Source: CAZCVI01 sp964502145 (lineage in GTDB: Bacteria > Acidobacteriota > Aminicenantia > UBA2199). Taken from it: a DNA stretch of 64,000 nt. The stretch lies in assembly GCA_964502145.1 (NCBI GenBank), contig CAZCVI010000010.1:71134-135133 (forward strand), written 5' to 3'. Of the stretch, positions 53,256 to 62,340 are shown one piece after another (positions within the stretch are counted from its first letter, which is position 1; every line of letters begins with the position of its first letter). Made by a program: the position numbers and the translations under genes. A model generated the notes under the pieces. It did not search any database. It saw only the letters and a program-made list of their open reading frames with translations, and was not told where the DNA came from.

Positions 53256-55103
53256 TTAATGATGGGCATAGGGGATGAATAACACTTTTTCATCGGTATT
53301 CTCGGTTATCCATAAATAATAATACTCTTTTTCTTTTTTGATGTCTACCCCCTTGATGGGATTGGGGGCATATTGGTCCACGGGTAAGGCGACTACTATG
53401 CCATTGAGGTTGGTGGGATGATTGAGTCGTAGTTCCAAGTGAGTGGTCCCCTTGTGGAAGCGGCATTTGGCTTTTAAAAAGTATTTTAAATAGTTGGCAA
53501 AATAACTCATGGGTTGGGCCAAGAGTTTGCCTGCCTGACACTGTTTATCGACTTCTAAGATGAATTGTTTGAGAGTGCTGGGATAATAGGGGCGCACGTC
53601 ATAGGAGTGGGAGTAAATGAGTCGGACGGTATGGTTTTTGATAACAAAATCCAGTAATCCCTGGAACCAGTCCATGAGTTGTTTATGGGTGACACCGTCG
53701 CGGTTCATTTCAAAAAAGGAGGCGACTTCACGATAGGGCAAGACTGGAAAAGCGATTACATTGGGACTGACCATTTTTTTTTCAAAGAAGGTACGGTTCG
53801 GCGCAGAACCGGAATCCCCGGTATAATAATAGGCAATCACACCATTTCGTTCTAAAATGCGGGTGGCCAACGGTTGGGGATGTACGCCATTGGGAGCAGA
53901 GTATTCGGTCACAGGATAACCGGAAATGGATTCCATGCATTTATTGTTCCGCACGATATTGGCCTCGATTTCGTTTTTACCGAAGTTACCATCTAATATA
54001 TTCTGATAGAACCAGTTATGAGCCCACCCGCCATGAGAACCCAGGGTGCCATATTTGACGACGGATTGTAATATATCGTGTCCTTTGCCATAGGCATCAA
54101 AGCCCAATCTGTCACCAGGACGATCAGTGAAATTCCCAGCGGTATTATGAATGGAATATTTGATATGTTTGGGAAAGAAGCCGTTTTGTTTCATGTATTC
54201 CAATCCTTCCCAATCTTCGCTCCAGTCAATGTGCCAGTTAATGACCAGACCGCCTTTCCCGCCGGGGGTGTTCATCAGGTGGGGTATTTTGGCAACAGTA
54301 AACAGAAAGGTTCGCAATAGACTACGAATCAACAAATCATCGGAATTGGCTTTTAAGTGACCGAGGGGTAGATTGGCATACAATAGATTCCCAGATATTA
54401 CTTTTTTTAAAATAATGGTGGGAAAGGAACGGCCATTCTCGGTGACACCATAGGCATAAATATCTTTTTCATTGAGACAGGGGTCAGTTGTCACCCGGGC
54501 CATTGGAAAGATCAGTTGACCATAAGAATAACCGGTGATAAAGAATTTATCGTTGGTTTTGCCTGGAGGTATCTGGAAATAGGCTGCGCTATCAGCATCT
54601 TTAAAACGGAGATAACCATTGGTATAGGCGAGGTTAGAATCACGTAAATTATTGTATATGACATAATTAAGACCGACTAAATCGGCAAAAATGCCTCTGT
54701 CCAAGAACCCGTACTTGCGATCCTGGGACCCAGAATCAAAAATAACGGCAAGATGTCCACCCTGTTCGAGGTATTCTTTAGCCCAAAATTTCATATCGGA
54801 AGGCAATGACCGGGAAATTCCATCGGGCATGATAATCACAGGGAAATATTTGACAATAGCAGCGGGTTTTTCTGAAAGAATAAACGAAGGCGCTACAATT
54901 TTGAAGGGAACACCTTCTTCTTCTAAGACACTCTGGTAGGCATCTAATATATGACCAAACGTTTTTGACAGGGCGGGATTGTGCAGGAGCAATACTTTAA
55001 TATCCCCTTTATCGGTGGAATCAATGGGCAGGAGATTAACTAAATAATAAATAGCCAGCACAAATAACAGGAACAAAAAAACATGTTTCACTCTTTTTTT
55101 CAT
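53256..55103 (-). CDS. Polysaccharide-deacetylase-like protein, copy 1
   Basis: This 615-residue paralogue of the gene at 51375-53222 has the same architecture. It has a TM anchor (VFLFLLFVLAIYYLVNLL), a GATase-like domain with VIFDSGSQDRK, and a metal-site region with NWHIDW, SHGGWAHNW and LIYSHSYDV. HGGWAHN here replaces HGGWGHD in copy 2, so the two may differ in activity. The ATG at 55103 lies 2 nt after the upstream stop; the longer frame to 55157 overlaps and is not used. Confidence 0.82.
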   Translation of the reverse strand: MKKRVKHVFLFLLFVLAIYYLVNLLPIDSTDKGDIKVLLLHNPALSKTFGHILDAYQSVLEEEGVPFKIVAPSFILSEKPAAIVKYFPVIIMPDGISRSLPSDMKFWAKEYLEQGGHLAVIFDSGSQDRKYGFLDRGIFADLVGLNYVIYNNLRDSNLAYTNGYLRFKDADSAAYFQIPPGKTNDKFFITGYSYGQLIFPMARVTTDPCLNEKDIYAYGVTENGRSFPTIILKKVISGNLLYANLPLGHLKANSDDLLIRSLLRTFLFTVAKIPHLMNTPGGKGGLVINWHIDWSEDWEGLEYMKQNGFFPKHIKYSIHNTAGNFTDRPGDRLGFDAYGKGHDILQSVVKYGTLGSHGGWAHNWFYQNILDGNFGKNEIEANIVRNNKCMESISGYPVTEYSAPNGVHPQPLATRILERNGVIAYYYTGDSGSAPNRTFFEKKMVSPNVIAFPVLPYREVASFFEMNRDGVTHKQLMDWFQGLLDFVIKNHTVRLIYSHSYDVRPYYPSTLKQFILEVDKQCQAGKLLAQPMSYFANYLKYFLKAKCRFHKGTTHLELRLNHPTNLNGIVVALPVDQYAPNPIKGVDIKKEKEYYYLWITENTDEKVLFIPYAHH

Positions 55104-55105
55104 CG

Positions 55106-56128
55106 CTATCCCCCTGTTTGGTTTATATCGCGTTGCTCCATGACCCGGACGGCCCATTGGAAAACGATACGTTGCAATACGTCTGTATAGGTTTTACCTT
55201 GTTTATTGAGCTTGTCGCGGTATAGGCTGCAAAATTTCGCCCATATCTGGGTCCCAATTTCTAGATCATCGGGCGGGATTAAATTGAATAAGAGCGGGAA
55301 TAATTGCGCATAACTATCGGGATAAAATGTATTCCAATCACTGGCAAATTGTTGGGCATTCTGATCTGAACCATCCTTGCGCCAATAGAATTGGTGGTGG
55401 TTGGGACGGTAAAATTCTTCTAAAATAGCTGCTTTGAGTTCATCTCGTACTTCTTGATAAAAGGATACATTGCCCCAACCGAATTCTGTGGCCAATTGGA
55501 TGAATGCATCCATAGCGGCATAATCCCAGCAGTTGTTTTCCAGTAATTTTCGATTGCCCACGGGTAAGATACGGATTAATCCATCTTGTTCATCTTGAAG
55601 ATGGGGAATATGATAGGCAATATTCTGGATTTTTTGTCTGGCTTGGGAAATCATTTGCCGATATCCGGTCACGTGGTAAAATCGCTGCACCAACAGGATA
55701 AATGTAGCTGCGGTACGGTCAATAGGTTCAGCATCTTTTAGAAAATGTTCTTTCCCCGCCGGGTCAACCTCGTAATTATGAATCGTATCGGTTAAGCCGT
55801 GCGTATCAGAGGGGTTGGTGTGGTTCAAAACCCATTGAATATATAACTGGCATTCATTTATAATGGTATCGTGACCGATGTTTTGCTGTGAATTGGCAAT
55901 GGTCGAGCCCTCTTTTTGCAGAAGGTTTAATGCCATCAGGTTAACCTGATAGGGGATCACGGTATGGGTGCCTTCATTTAGGGTGACATAATGGGATATA
56001 ATCGCCAATGCATGATGGTTGGGAATCTCAGGTGAGTTATGACAGGTCACAAAAAGAAACTGGGCCATGGTCAACAGCAAAAATAGCCGAAACCATGGGG
56101 TATGCAAGTGATTCTGTATGCTTACCAT
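55106..56128 (-). CDS. Lipoprotein with helical (alpha/alpha-barrel-like) domain, copy 1
   Basis: This 340-residue paralogue of the lipoprotein at 50477-51418 has a lipoprotein signal (FLFVTC). The body has PYQVNLMALNLLQ, RTAATFILLVQRF and WNTFYPDSYAQLFPLLFNL. An Asp/Trp-rich segment (NCWDYAAMDAFIQL) could line an active site. It overlaps the beta-helix gene by 7 nt and is followed 2 nt later by deacetylase copy 1. The stop is TAG with a TGA two codons on, so readthrough would add only two residues. Confidence 0.8.
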   Translation of the reverse strand: MVSIQNHLHTPWFRLFLLLTMAQFLFVTCHNSPEIPNHHALAIISHYVTLNEGTHTVIPYQVNLMALNLLQKEGSTIANSQQNIGHDTIINECQLYIQWVLNHTNPSDTHGLTDTIHNYEVDPAGKEHFLKDAEPIDRTAATFILLVQRFYHVTGYRQMISQARQKIQNIAYHIPHLQDEQDGLIRILPVGNRKLLENNCWDYAAMDAFIQLATEFGWGNVSFYQEVRDELKAAILEEFYRPNHHQFYWRKDGSDQNAQQFASDWNTFYPDSYAQLFPLLFNLIPPDDLEIGTQIWAKFCSLYRDKLNKQGKTYTDVLQRIVFQWAVRVMEQRDINQTGG

Positions 56129-57324
56129 TGGACAATTCCCTCTCCTTCACTCAGAAGATAGCCGTATATGACCACATAGTTTCCTATTTCTATCTTTTTT
56201 TTCCCAATCACCGATTTTATCTCTTCTGGGCGACTGATCCAAACGCCATTGCCGATAAAAACGCGGGACTGGGAAAACACATTGCCCATAATAATGCAAT
56301 TTTCCCCGATATAAATATCTCCTTCAGCAAAAATATCGCCGTGTACCTCAACATTTTTGTCGATAATCACATCTTTGTAGCCTTTGAGAGTACTGTATAT
56401 CTTGCAATTTTCTTGGATATGCAGCTCTTTCCTGGCCACAAAATTAGTTTTTATGTGGCTACCTGGGACAAGGGTGACACGGTTTCTAGTAACTTTCCAA
56501 AAAGCCTCGTTGCATGCGCCCATCCCCGGTTCTGTATCGCAACAACTTTTCGTGCTCTCTGTTCCTAACAGAATTTTTTGAGCCGGGGTAAGTATTACAT
56601 TGGCATCGCGGCAATTGATGGACACGTGTTTTTTTATTATTCTCCAAGTCATTTTAGTGTCGACGTGAATTTTTTTGGGGTAAGCACTAACCAGTGGTAC
56701 TGGCATACGGTGACGGTGAGACGGATTTTCCACGGCAGTTTCCGCGCCAGTAATCACGGGTCTGGCAAACAGAGATTGAAATTTGCATCCTTCCGCCAGT
56801 TCTAATTTTCCCAGGCAGGAGATACTTCTGCCCAAATTGGCGTTGCCTGCTACCGCGATATCGGTGGCACTGCAAACCCATCGGCTAATGTGACAATGCG
56901 CGCCCAACCAGATTTCCCCTTCCCCGAACAGAGTGCGTAACACATTTCTCTCGCCGATAGTACTGCTGCCTTTAACATAAATATCCCTTTTTAACATTGT
57001 TTTATTGCCCGTGTCCAAGTTCCCCGAAATATAACAGATACAGTTTTGCACGCTGTTTTCTGGGAAAGATTTATTCTCTAAAATCTCTACTTCTTCTGGC
57101 TTGGAAAATTCAATGATGGTAGAACCCAGTGGCAATGATTTTGCTTCGATTTTCTCGCGCACCATCTTGCGAAACGCCCTGCCAAAATAGAGGGGGTCCT
57201 TGGAGTAAAACATATCAATATAAAGGGGTTTATCATCTTTGGGAATAAAAAGTTCTTTGAGCGCAATAAAAAAGGGGATGGATACCATGGTGAAAAAAAG
57301 CAGTATGAAGAGGATCATGACCAT
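56122..57324 (-). CDS. Membrane-anchored beta-helix (polymer-forming/LbH-like) protein
   Basis: This 400-residue protein has an N-terminal TM helix (ILFILLFFTMVSIPFFIAL). Two blocks of hydrophobic short-period repeats follow: DIYVKGSSTIGERNVLRTLF, WLGAHCHISRWV, and later VEVHGDIFAEGDIYIGENCI. They fit a left-handed or bactofilin-like beta-helix. Such proteins may scaffold the synthase or modify sugars. The start at 57324 follows the GT2 stop by 2 nt and has an AGGTG site; longer starts would overlap GT2. Confidence 0.8.
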   Translation of the reverse strand: MVMILFILLFFTMVSIPFFIALKELFIPKDDKPLYIDMFYSKDPLYFGRAFRKMVREKIEAKSLPLGSTIIEFSKPEEVEILENKSFPENSVQNCICYISGNLDTGNKTMLKRDIYVKGSSTIGERNVLRTLFGEGEIWLGAHCHISRWVCSATDIAVAGNANLGRSISCLGKLELAEGCKFQSLFARPVITGAETAVENPSHRHRMPVPLVSAYPKKIHVDTKMTWRIIKKHVSINCRDANVILTPAQKILLGTESTKSCCDTEPGMGACNEAFWKVTRNRVTLVPGSHIKTNFVARKELHIQENCKIYSTLKGYKDVIIDKNVEVHGDIFAEGDIYIGENCIIMGNVFSQSRVFIGNGVWISRPEEIKSVIGKKKIEIGNYVVIYGYLLSEGEGIVQW

Positions 57325-57326
57325 GG

Positions 57327-58586
57327 TTACACCTGTTTTCTGAAGCGGGTGGTCTTCTGCCATTCCGGGTTTCGTTTCAAGATAATATCTAAAATCCCGG
57401 ACCATGCACCCTTGGAAATATAGAGCACATTAAAGAGGAAACAGAAGAAGAAAAGGGGCAGCATTTTGATGCGGTCAGTCGCACCGTCGAGAAAGTTGGC
57501 TGTGCCGATCTGGTAAAAGGGGGCAAAATTACCAAAGGAGTTATAGGCGGCTACCAAGATAAATATTAAAATGAAATCAATAAGATTCATCTGACCGAGA
57601 AAAAAAAGCATCATGGATATAGGGATCCCGATGATCATGATCAAGGGGATCAGATAGATAAGCAACAGCATGGAGCCATCCATTTTTTCTTTGGCGTTGA
57701 GGTGTTTGGTTTTAAATAGGGGGAAAAACGATTTGAGCATTACCTGGGTGTGTCCTCTGGACCAGCGGCTAATCTGTCTGGCGCGCACTGCCCAATCTTC
57801 GGGTGATTCTTCGTAGCATTCCGCTTTATTGGCATAAACAACTTTCCAGCCTTTAAGTAAAAGTAAAAAGGTCAATTCAGTGTCTTCGGTGAGTAGAAAA
57901 GGGTTAAAGCCACCCAACCAGAGGGCGACATCTTTGCGAAAGCCACCTACGGTGCCTCCGTATTGGGGAATCATGAGCATATTGTGGCGTGCTTGTTGAT
58001 CTACTTGGTAGCCACCAGAACGTTCCATGTCTAGCAGTCGGGTCAGCATGTTCGTGCCTGTATTTTTGGGGATAACACGGCCCATCACAGCCCCGACTTG
58101 GCGATCTTTAAAACAAATGGCAATGTCGCGGATAATACCTTTGGCTGGGATATAATCGGCATCAAATACAATGATAATATCACCGGTGGCGAGGTCCATG
58201 GCATCATTTAAACCATGGGGCTTACCTCGGCCCCCGGTATCGCGATGAAGCGGTTTGATATAGGGGAACTTGGCAGCAAAATCGTCCAGAATCTCCCGGG
58301 TTTTATCAACGGAATGATCATTGATGGGAATCACCTCGAATTTGGACTTGGGATAATCTATTTTAGTTAATTGGGTTAACACATCACGGGCTACTGCTTC
58401 CTCATTATGCATGGGAACCAAAACAGTCACTTTTTCCAGTTCAGAGTCCACAATGTCCTGGTAATACAATCGTTGCTCGCCAAATACGCGGTTAAATGTA
58501 AAGGCAAAATGGCGGATAGTATAGAGTAATAAGATAAAAATCTCGAAAACTGTATATGCTCTTAATATTAATATAGCCAGTTCCAT
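57327..58586 (-). CDS. Processive family 2 glycosyltransferase (polysaccharide synthase)
   Basis: This 419-residue inner-membrane protein has one N-terminal TM helix. The GT2 domain follows with VLVPMHNEEAV, the metal-site DADYIPAKG and the acceptor-site TEDTELTF. The QISRW motif of processive synthases (RARQISRWSRGHTQ) comes next. Four C-terminal TM helices end the protein. It is the likely polymerase of the locus, of the cellulose/hyaluronan type but without a PilZ domain. The ATG at 58586 overlaps the upstream stop by 19 nt; the longer frame would overlap far more. Confidence 0.93.
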   Translation of the reverse strand: MELAILILRAYTVFEIFILLLYTIRHFAFTFNRVFGEQRLYYQDIVDSELEKVTVLVPMHNEEAVARDVLTQLTKIDYPKSKFEVIPINDHSVDKTREILDDFAAKFPYIKPLHRDTGGRGKPHGLNDAMDLATGDIIIVFDADYIPAKGIIRDIAICFKDRQVGAVMGRVIPKNTGTNMLTRLLDMERSGGYQVDQQARHNMLMIPQYGGTVGGFRKDVALWLGGFNPFLLTEDTELTFLLLLKGWKVVYANKAECYEESPEDWAVRARQISRWSRGHTQVMLKSFFPLFKTKHLNAKEKMDGSMLLLIYLIPLIMIIGIPISMMLFFLGQMNLIDFILIFILVAAYNSFGNFAPFYQIGTANFLDGATDRIKMLPLFFFCFLFNVLYISKGAWSGILDIILKRNPEWQKTTRFRKQV

Positions 58587-59485
58587 CGTTCCATTCTCTT
58601 TTGTGTCTCTTTCCCTGCTTTGGACAGGCACAGCGAATAACTGCCAACAATATAGATAAAATCCAAAAAGGGACCTAACATTAAGAACATCAGCGCCATA
58701 AACAAGTAGGTCGTATACCTTAATAAATAAAGGAATACAATATAACGGACACAGGCAAACACCACCGAGTAACACAGAGTCAGCATGATTACCATGAATT
58801 TTTTAAATATTTTAATCGGGAAGGGCAGCAGGGCTACTGATAATATGATGGGAATAATCACCCAGATACCGACTTCTGTTTTCATGTACATCTCGGAAAA
58901 AATCTCCAGGTCATAGGGAAAATACCCGGCAAAAAAAATGAAATAAATGGCTGAGCCGAGGTTAAGAAAGGAGATAAAAATGATCCACACGATTTTGGGT
59001 TCAATGACTCGTTTCAGTGAGATCGACAAATAAAAGAGGATGAGTGCCACGATGGCAACAATAATGGATAGTTTTAACGTCGGGTATCGGCCCGGCATAG
59101 TGACAATATACACGTTATCATAGATATATGTTTTGGGCACGATTTCGATCAGGTCTTCCGAAACAGCCGAGGATAGGATGATTTTGGAGAATTTGCATAT
59201 TCCCAAGGTGGTTTCAGGATAGAAGAAAAAAACAAAAAAATCAATCACTACTACTAACAACAGCAATGATCCGATTACAGAGGTAAGGCTGGGTTGATGA
59301 AGTTTGCGATAAGAGCGATGGTAAAATATTTTTTTCTTTTCAATCGCGAATCCAGGGTCAAGCAGGTGTTCAAAGTCCAGGTCAAAGGTGGATTCGCTTT
59401 CTTTGGCCCGTTTTATTATTATTTCCGGTTCGTTTTCCATTGGGATTGTCTTAGAACTCCTTATTAATTTGGAGAAAACATTCAA
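58568..59485 (-). CDS. Polytopic inner-membrane protein of the exopolysaccharide locus
   Basis: In this 305-residue protein the first 65 residues are cytoplasmic and polar. Residues 68-300 hold about six TM helices (VIGSLLLLVVVIDFFVFFF, LSIIVAIVALILFYLS and others). It is not a family I recognise. It is the first gene of the operon and overlaps GT2, so it may be an accessory subunit of the synthase. A GGAGG-like site precedes the ATG at 59485. Confidence 0.8.
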   Translation of the reverse strand: MNVFSKLIRSSKTIPMENEPEIIIKRAKESESTFDLDFEHLLDPGFAIEKKKIFYHRSYRKLHQPSLTSVIGSLLLLVVVIDFFVFFFYPETTLGICKFSKIILSSAVSEDLIEIVPKTYIYDNVYIVTMPGRYPTLKLSIIVAIVALILFYLSISLKRVIEPKIVWIIFISFLNLGSAIYFIFFAGYFPYDLEIFSEMYMKTEVGIWVIIPIILSVALLPFPIKIFKKFMVIMLTLCYSVVFACVRYIVFLYLLRYTTYLFMALMFLMLGPFLDFIYIVGSYSLCLSKAGKETQKRMERWNWLY

Positions 59486-59564
59486 GTCTCCCTCCGTTTC
59501 ATTTTTCTGTGATTAAGTTGATCGCCCGGTTGTCAGTCTACCTACATAAGGAAATGTATATCAT

Positions 59565-59993
59565 TTACATTTCCCCAAGTTCTCTGATGTACTCCAGAAT
59601 TTTATTTTTATATTCGTCGGTGAAACGGTCACGATTTTCTACTGGGAAAACGCCTTCGATAAATCCCATTCCTTCATAGGTATGATCGGATTTGATAGTC
59701 TTAAGAAATTTTTTGTCGATATGGGGTTGGTAGATGACTTTGTATACCTCGGCAAAGGTGTTATGAATCGGACTGTTGAAGAGAGCTGTTTCCAGACCTT
59801 CTTTCATGATCTCAAAGGCACAGTAGACATCCACTCCCAGAATCTCGTATGCATAGACATCAAAAATGAACTTTGACATCAGGAAATTATCATTTAAGGC
59901 GATGATTGTAATCTCAGGCTTGCCTTTGGCTATTACTCCAGTAGAGAACAGAGTGTCTATTTCAGTTTCCGGCGCAATGTAATAGTATTTCAT
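59565..59993 (-). CDS. Small protein of unknown function
   Basis: This 142-residue protein starts at ATG 59993, with a GGAGG site five bases upstream. The sequence opens YYYIAPETEIDTLFSTGVI, followed by ITIIALND and later VYKVIYQPHID. The first part resembles the start of ADP-ribosyltransferase-like folds (a tyrosine/histidine strand, then a helix and a GI/GV turn), but this is weak. It is divergent from the RNA ligase gene. No close family can be named. Confidence 0.75.
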   Translation of the reverse strand: MKYYYIAPETEIDTLFSTGVIAKGKPEITIIALNDNFLMSKFIFDVYAYEILGVDVYCAFEIMKEGLETALFNSPIHNTFAEVYKVIYQPHIDKKFLKTIKSDHTYEGMGFIEGVFPVENRDRFTDEYKNKILEYIRELGEM

Positions 59994-60048
59994 CAAAACC
60001 TCCGTGTTTAGTGCAGATTGAAACGTTTATCAACACTATCCATATTCT

Positions 60049-60057
60049 ATTATACCA
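60049..60057 (-). promoter_or_regulatory. Extended -10 promoter of the small unknown gene
   Basis: TGG followed by TATAAT (60049-60054) on the minus strand forms an extended -10 element with no good -35. The shared divergent region 59994-60308 is AT-rich and has no gene. An AGGAGG site serves the RNA ligase. Confidence 0.55.
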
Positions 60058-60308
60058 AAAAAAATGGAAATGAAAAGGGGAAAAAATTATTTTTTCAAAA
60101 TAACAACCCTGCTAACCTCATTTTCTCACCACTAGCGGTTGATATTTACCGCGCTTTGTGGTATTTAATAGGTGTTTTGTATTTTTTGTTGTAGTACGGA
60201 TGTTTTATGAATTTTATAGCCATTTTATGAAATGACGTACCGGTTACAGGGTAAAATTGCCCTTGGGCCGATTGTTTAACATTTGTTTTAATTTAGGAGG
60301 TAAGGATC

Positions 60309-61325
60309 ATGCAGTTTATTAAATATTCATCCATTGAGAATTCCTATCGGGATAAGTTCATGGATATCATTCGCGAAGAGGGCAAGGATGGTGGTGAATG
60401 GGTAGTGATGGAAAAGGTTCACGGTGCCCAGTTTACTATCTATTATGATGGTGCGGAAGTCTTGGCGTCAACCCGAACCGCTTTTTTGACACCTGATATG
60501 GATTTTTACAATTGGCAGGATGTGGTGGCAGTGAACCGGGAAAAGTTGCTGCAATTGTATGCGATTCTTAAAGCGCAGAATCCGGCTATCCAAGAAGTAG
60601 CGGTTTACGGTGAATTATTCGGTGGTAGTTACCCGCACCCGGATGTGCCCAAGGTAAAAACAGCCAAACGGTTGCAGAAAGGGGTGTTCTATCATCCAGA
60701 TAATCTTTTTTATGCCTTTGATATTCGTGTTGATGGCAAGTATTTAACGGTAGATGAGACCAATTCTTTGTTTGAGCAAACCGGATTCTTTTATGCTCGG
60801 CCCTTGTTCCGGGGAACCTTGGAAGAGTGCAACCAGTACGCGGATGATTTCCCCTCGAAAATTTCCGAATGGCTCGGTTTGCCGCCTATCGCGGAAAATA
60901 TCGCGGAAGGTATCGTCATCAAACCGATTGATGCCCGTTTTATTCGCTTGGGAGATCGGGTCATTTTAAAATCCAAGAACGAGAAGTTCAAAGAACGTAA
61001 ATCACTGAAAAACCGTCCGCCCAGCCCGGCTGAAGAACCACTGAGTGAAACAGCTACTACTTTACAAGAAGAACTGGATGCGCTGATCACAGAAAACCGT
61101 TTGCAAAATGTGCTTTCCAAAAAAGGTGAGATGCCATATCCGATCCCCCAGGATTATTTTGGGCAGATCATGAAAGAGTTTTCCGCTGATATTTGGGAAG
61201 AGTTCGGCAAAGATTTTCAAGGGCAATTTGACCAGTTGGATAAAAAAGAACAAAAGCGACTCTCCAAAGCAGTCAACCAGGAAGTCTCAACCCTGGTACG
61301 CCAAACTCTTTTTTCCAACCATTGA
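60309..61325 (+). CDS. T4 Rnl2-like RNA ligase
   Basis: This 338-residue protein is close to T4 RNA ligase 2 from end to end. The N-terminus KYSSIENSYRDKF matches KYSSLENHYNSKF of the phage enzyme. Motif I is EKVHGAQF with nucleotidyl Lys36. Motif IV is EGIVIKP and motif V is VILKSKNEKFKE. The helical C-terminal domain has NRLQNVLSKKGEM, as in T4. It seals 3'-OH/5'-phosphate nicks in duplex RNA. An AGGAGG site precedes the ATG. It has no operon partner; the neighbours are a small unknown gene and an AbiE pair. Confidence 0.94.
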   Translation: MQFIKYSSIENSYRDKFMDIIREEGKDGGEWVVMEKVHGAQFTIYYDGAEVLASTRTAFLTPDMDFYNWQDVVAVNREKLLQLYAILKAQNPAIQEVAVYGELFGGSYPHPDVPKVKTAKRLQKGVFYHPDNLFYAFDIRVDGKYLTVDETNSLFEQTGFFYARPLFRGTLEECNQYADDFPSKISEWLGLPPIAENIAEGIVIKPIDARFIRLGDRVILKSKNEKFKERKSLKNRPPSPAEEPLSETATTLQEELDALITENRLQNVLSKKGEMPYPIPQDYFGQIMKEFSADIWEEFGKDFQGQFDQLDKKEQKRLSKAVNQEVSTLVRQTLFSNH

Positions 61326-61345
61326 GTGTTTCTGATCGATTGTTT

Positions 61346-61392
61346 GCCTCCGGCGGCCCTGCCGGGGGCTAAACTTTTGCAAAAGTTTAATC
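61346..61392. terminator. Terminator-like hairpin and palindrome between convergent genes
   Basis: GCCTCCGGC (61346-61354) pairs with GCCGGGGGC (61361-61369), and a 20-bp perfect palindrome at 61370-61389 (core AACTTTTGCAAAAGTT) follows. The location is between the convergent RNA ligase and AbiEii genes and fits bidirectional termination, although the T-runs are short. Confidence 0.5.
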
Positions 61393-61416
61393 AAAATGTT
61401 TGCTAGGGGAAAGGTT

Positions 61417-62340
61417 TTATATTTCCAGGGTGTTTTGAAGTTGATTCAGTGCTTTTTGGTATTGGAGACAGTTCATCTTGTTGAGGTTGAGCAATTTCCA
61501 TTGGACTGAGGGTAGCTTTTCTATCCCCTCAATTCCGAGTAAATGCCAGTCCGGTTCTCTTTTTTTTATGGACAGAAGAAATTTCTTCTCTTCTAACGTA
61601 AGGTCGGTTTTTATTTTTAAAATCAATTGCTCCCTAATTGTTACTAATTCATCAAGTGTCACATGGGTATTGGTCATCCCATGGAATTCATTATCAAAGA
61701 TGTGTTTTATGTCAATTCTATTTGGAGCTAACAGTTCATAAATGGGTCTGTTGTGACTGATAAGATAGACAATGAATGCCTTTCGGATAGACTCGGTCAA
61801 TCCCTCATTTTCAAATAAAAGTTTTATATCAAATAAATCCCGGGGATGTTGTCTATCCAGTGCCGCGCATATTTTCCCTCCATAGAGGTCGGCCAATGAA
61901 AGTGTCTTAATCATCATTGACATTTCAAATGTGTTTTCAGCAGTGGGTGACAATTGTCTTGTTTCGCAGGGAAAAACACAACCCCTCACAATTAAATTAG
62001 GTTCGATTTTTACCAGTGCGCCATCCAATTGCATGATGAGCCCATGCCATAAATTTGTTTTTGATTGTTTTCTGGGAATAACTTTTAGGTCTCTAAAGCT
62101 TCGGCTTACCATCTCTGCGATATTTTTCATTGATTCGCTGATTTTTTCAATGGTAGTCTCTCTTTTTTGGATGGGGAGATATGTGAGATCAATATCAATG
62201 GATAATCGAGGTAAGTCTCGTAAAAAAAAGTTTATCGCACTTCCACCCTTTAGAGCAAAACAATCACATTTCATGACAAAAGGCAAAATTTGCAGCATCA
62301 ACTCTGCTTGACGGTTGTAAGGTGTTTTATTCGATTTCAT
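61417..62340 (-). CDS. AbiEii-type nucleotidyltransferase toxin
   Basis: This 307-residue protein belongs to the AbiEii/AbiGii family. The nucleotidyltransferase signature is FALKGGSAINFFLRDLPRLSIDIDLTYLP, with the GGSA motif and the DxDL pair. The remainder is helical and includes YGGKICAALDRQHPRDLFDI, a family hallmark. Known relatives modify tRNA or bind GTP and arrest growth. The ATG overlaps the AbiEi stop by 4 nt, so the pair is coupled as in type IV toxin-antitoxin systems. Confidence 0.92.
   Translation of the reverse strand: MKSNKTPYNRQAELMLQILPFVMKCDCFALKGGSAINFFLRDLPRLSIDIDLTYLPIQKRETTIEKISESMKNIAEMVSRSFRDLKVIPRKQSKTNLWHGLIMQLDGALVKIEPNLIVRGCVFPCETRQLSPTAENTFEMSMMIKTLSLADLYGGKICAALDRQHPRDLFDIKLLFENEGLTESIRKAFIVYLISHNRPIYELLAPNRIDIKHIFDNEFHGMTNTHVTLDELVTIREQLILKIKTDLTLEEKKFLLSIKKREPDWHLLGIEGIEKLPSVQWKLLNLNKMNCLQYQKALNQLQNTLEI

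Noticed and set aside
57325..57405. Longer start for the beta-helix protein
   Set aside because: It would overlap the GT2 gene by about 79 nt; the ATG at 57324 follows the GT2 stop by 2 nt with a ribosome site.
59565..59993. KptA/Tpt1 RNA 2'-phosphotransferase
   Set aside because: Only a faint N-terminal resemblance to ART folds is seen; the conserved KptA His/Arg motifs are not recognisable.
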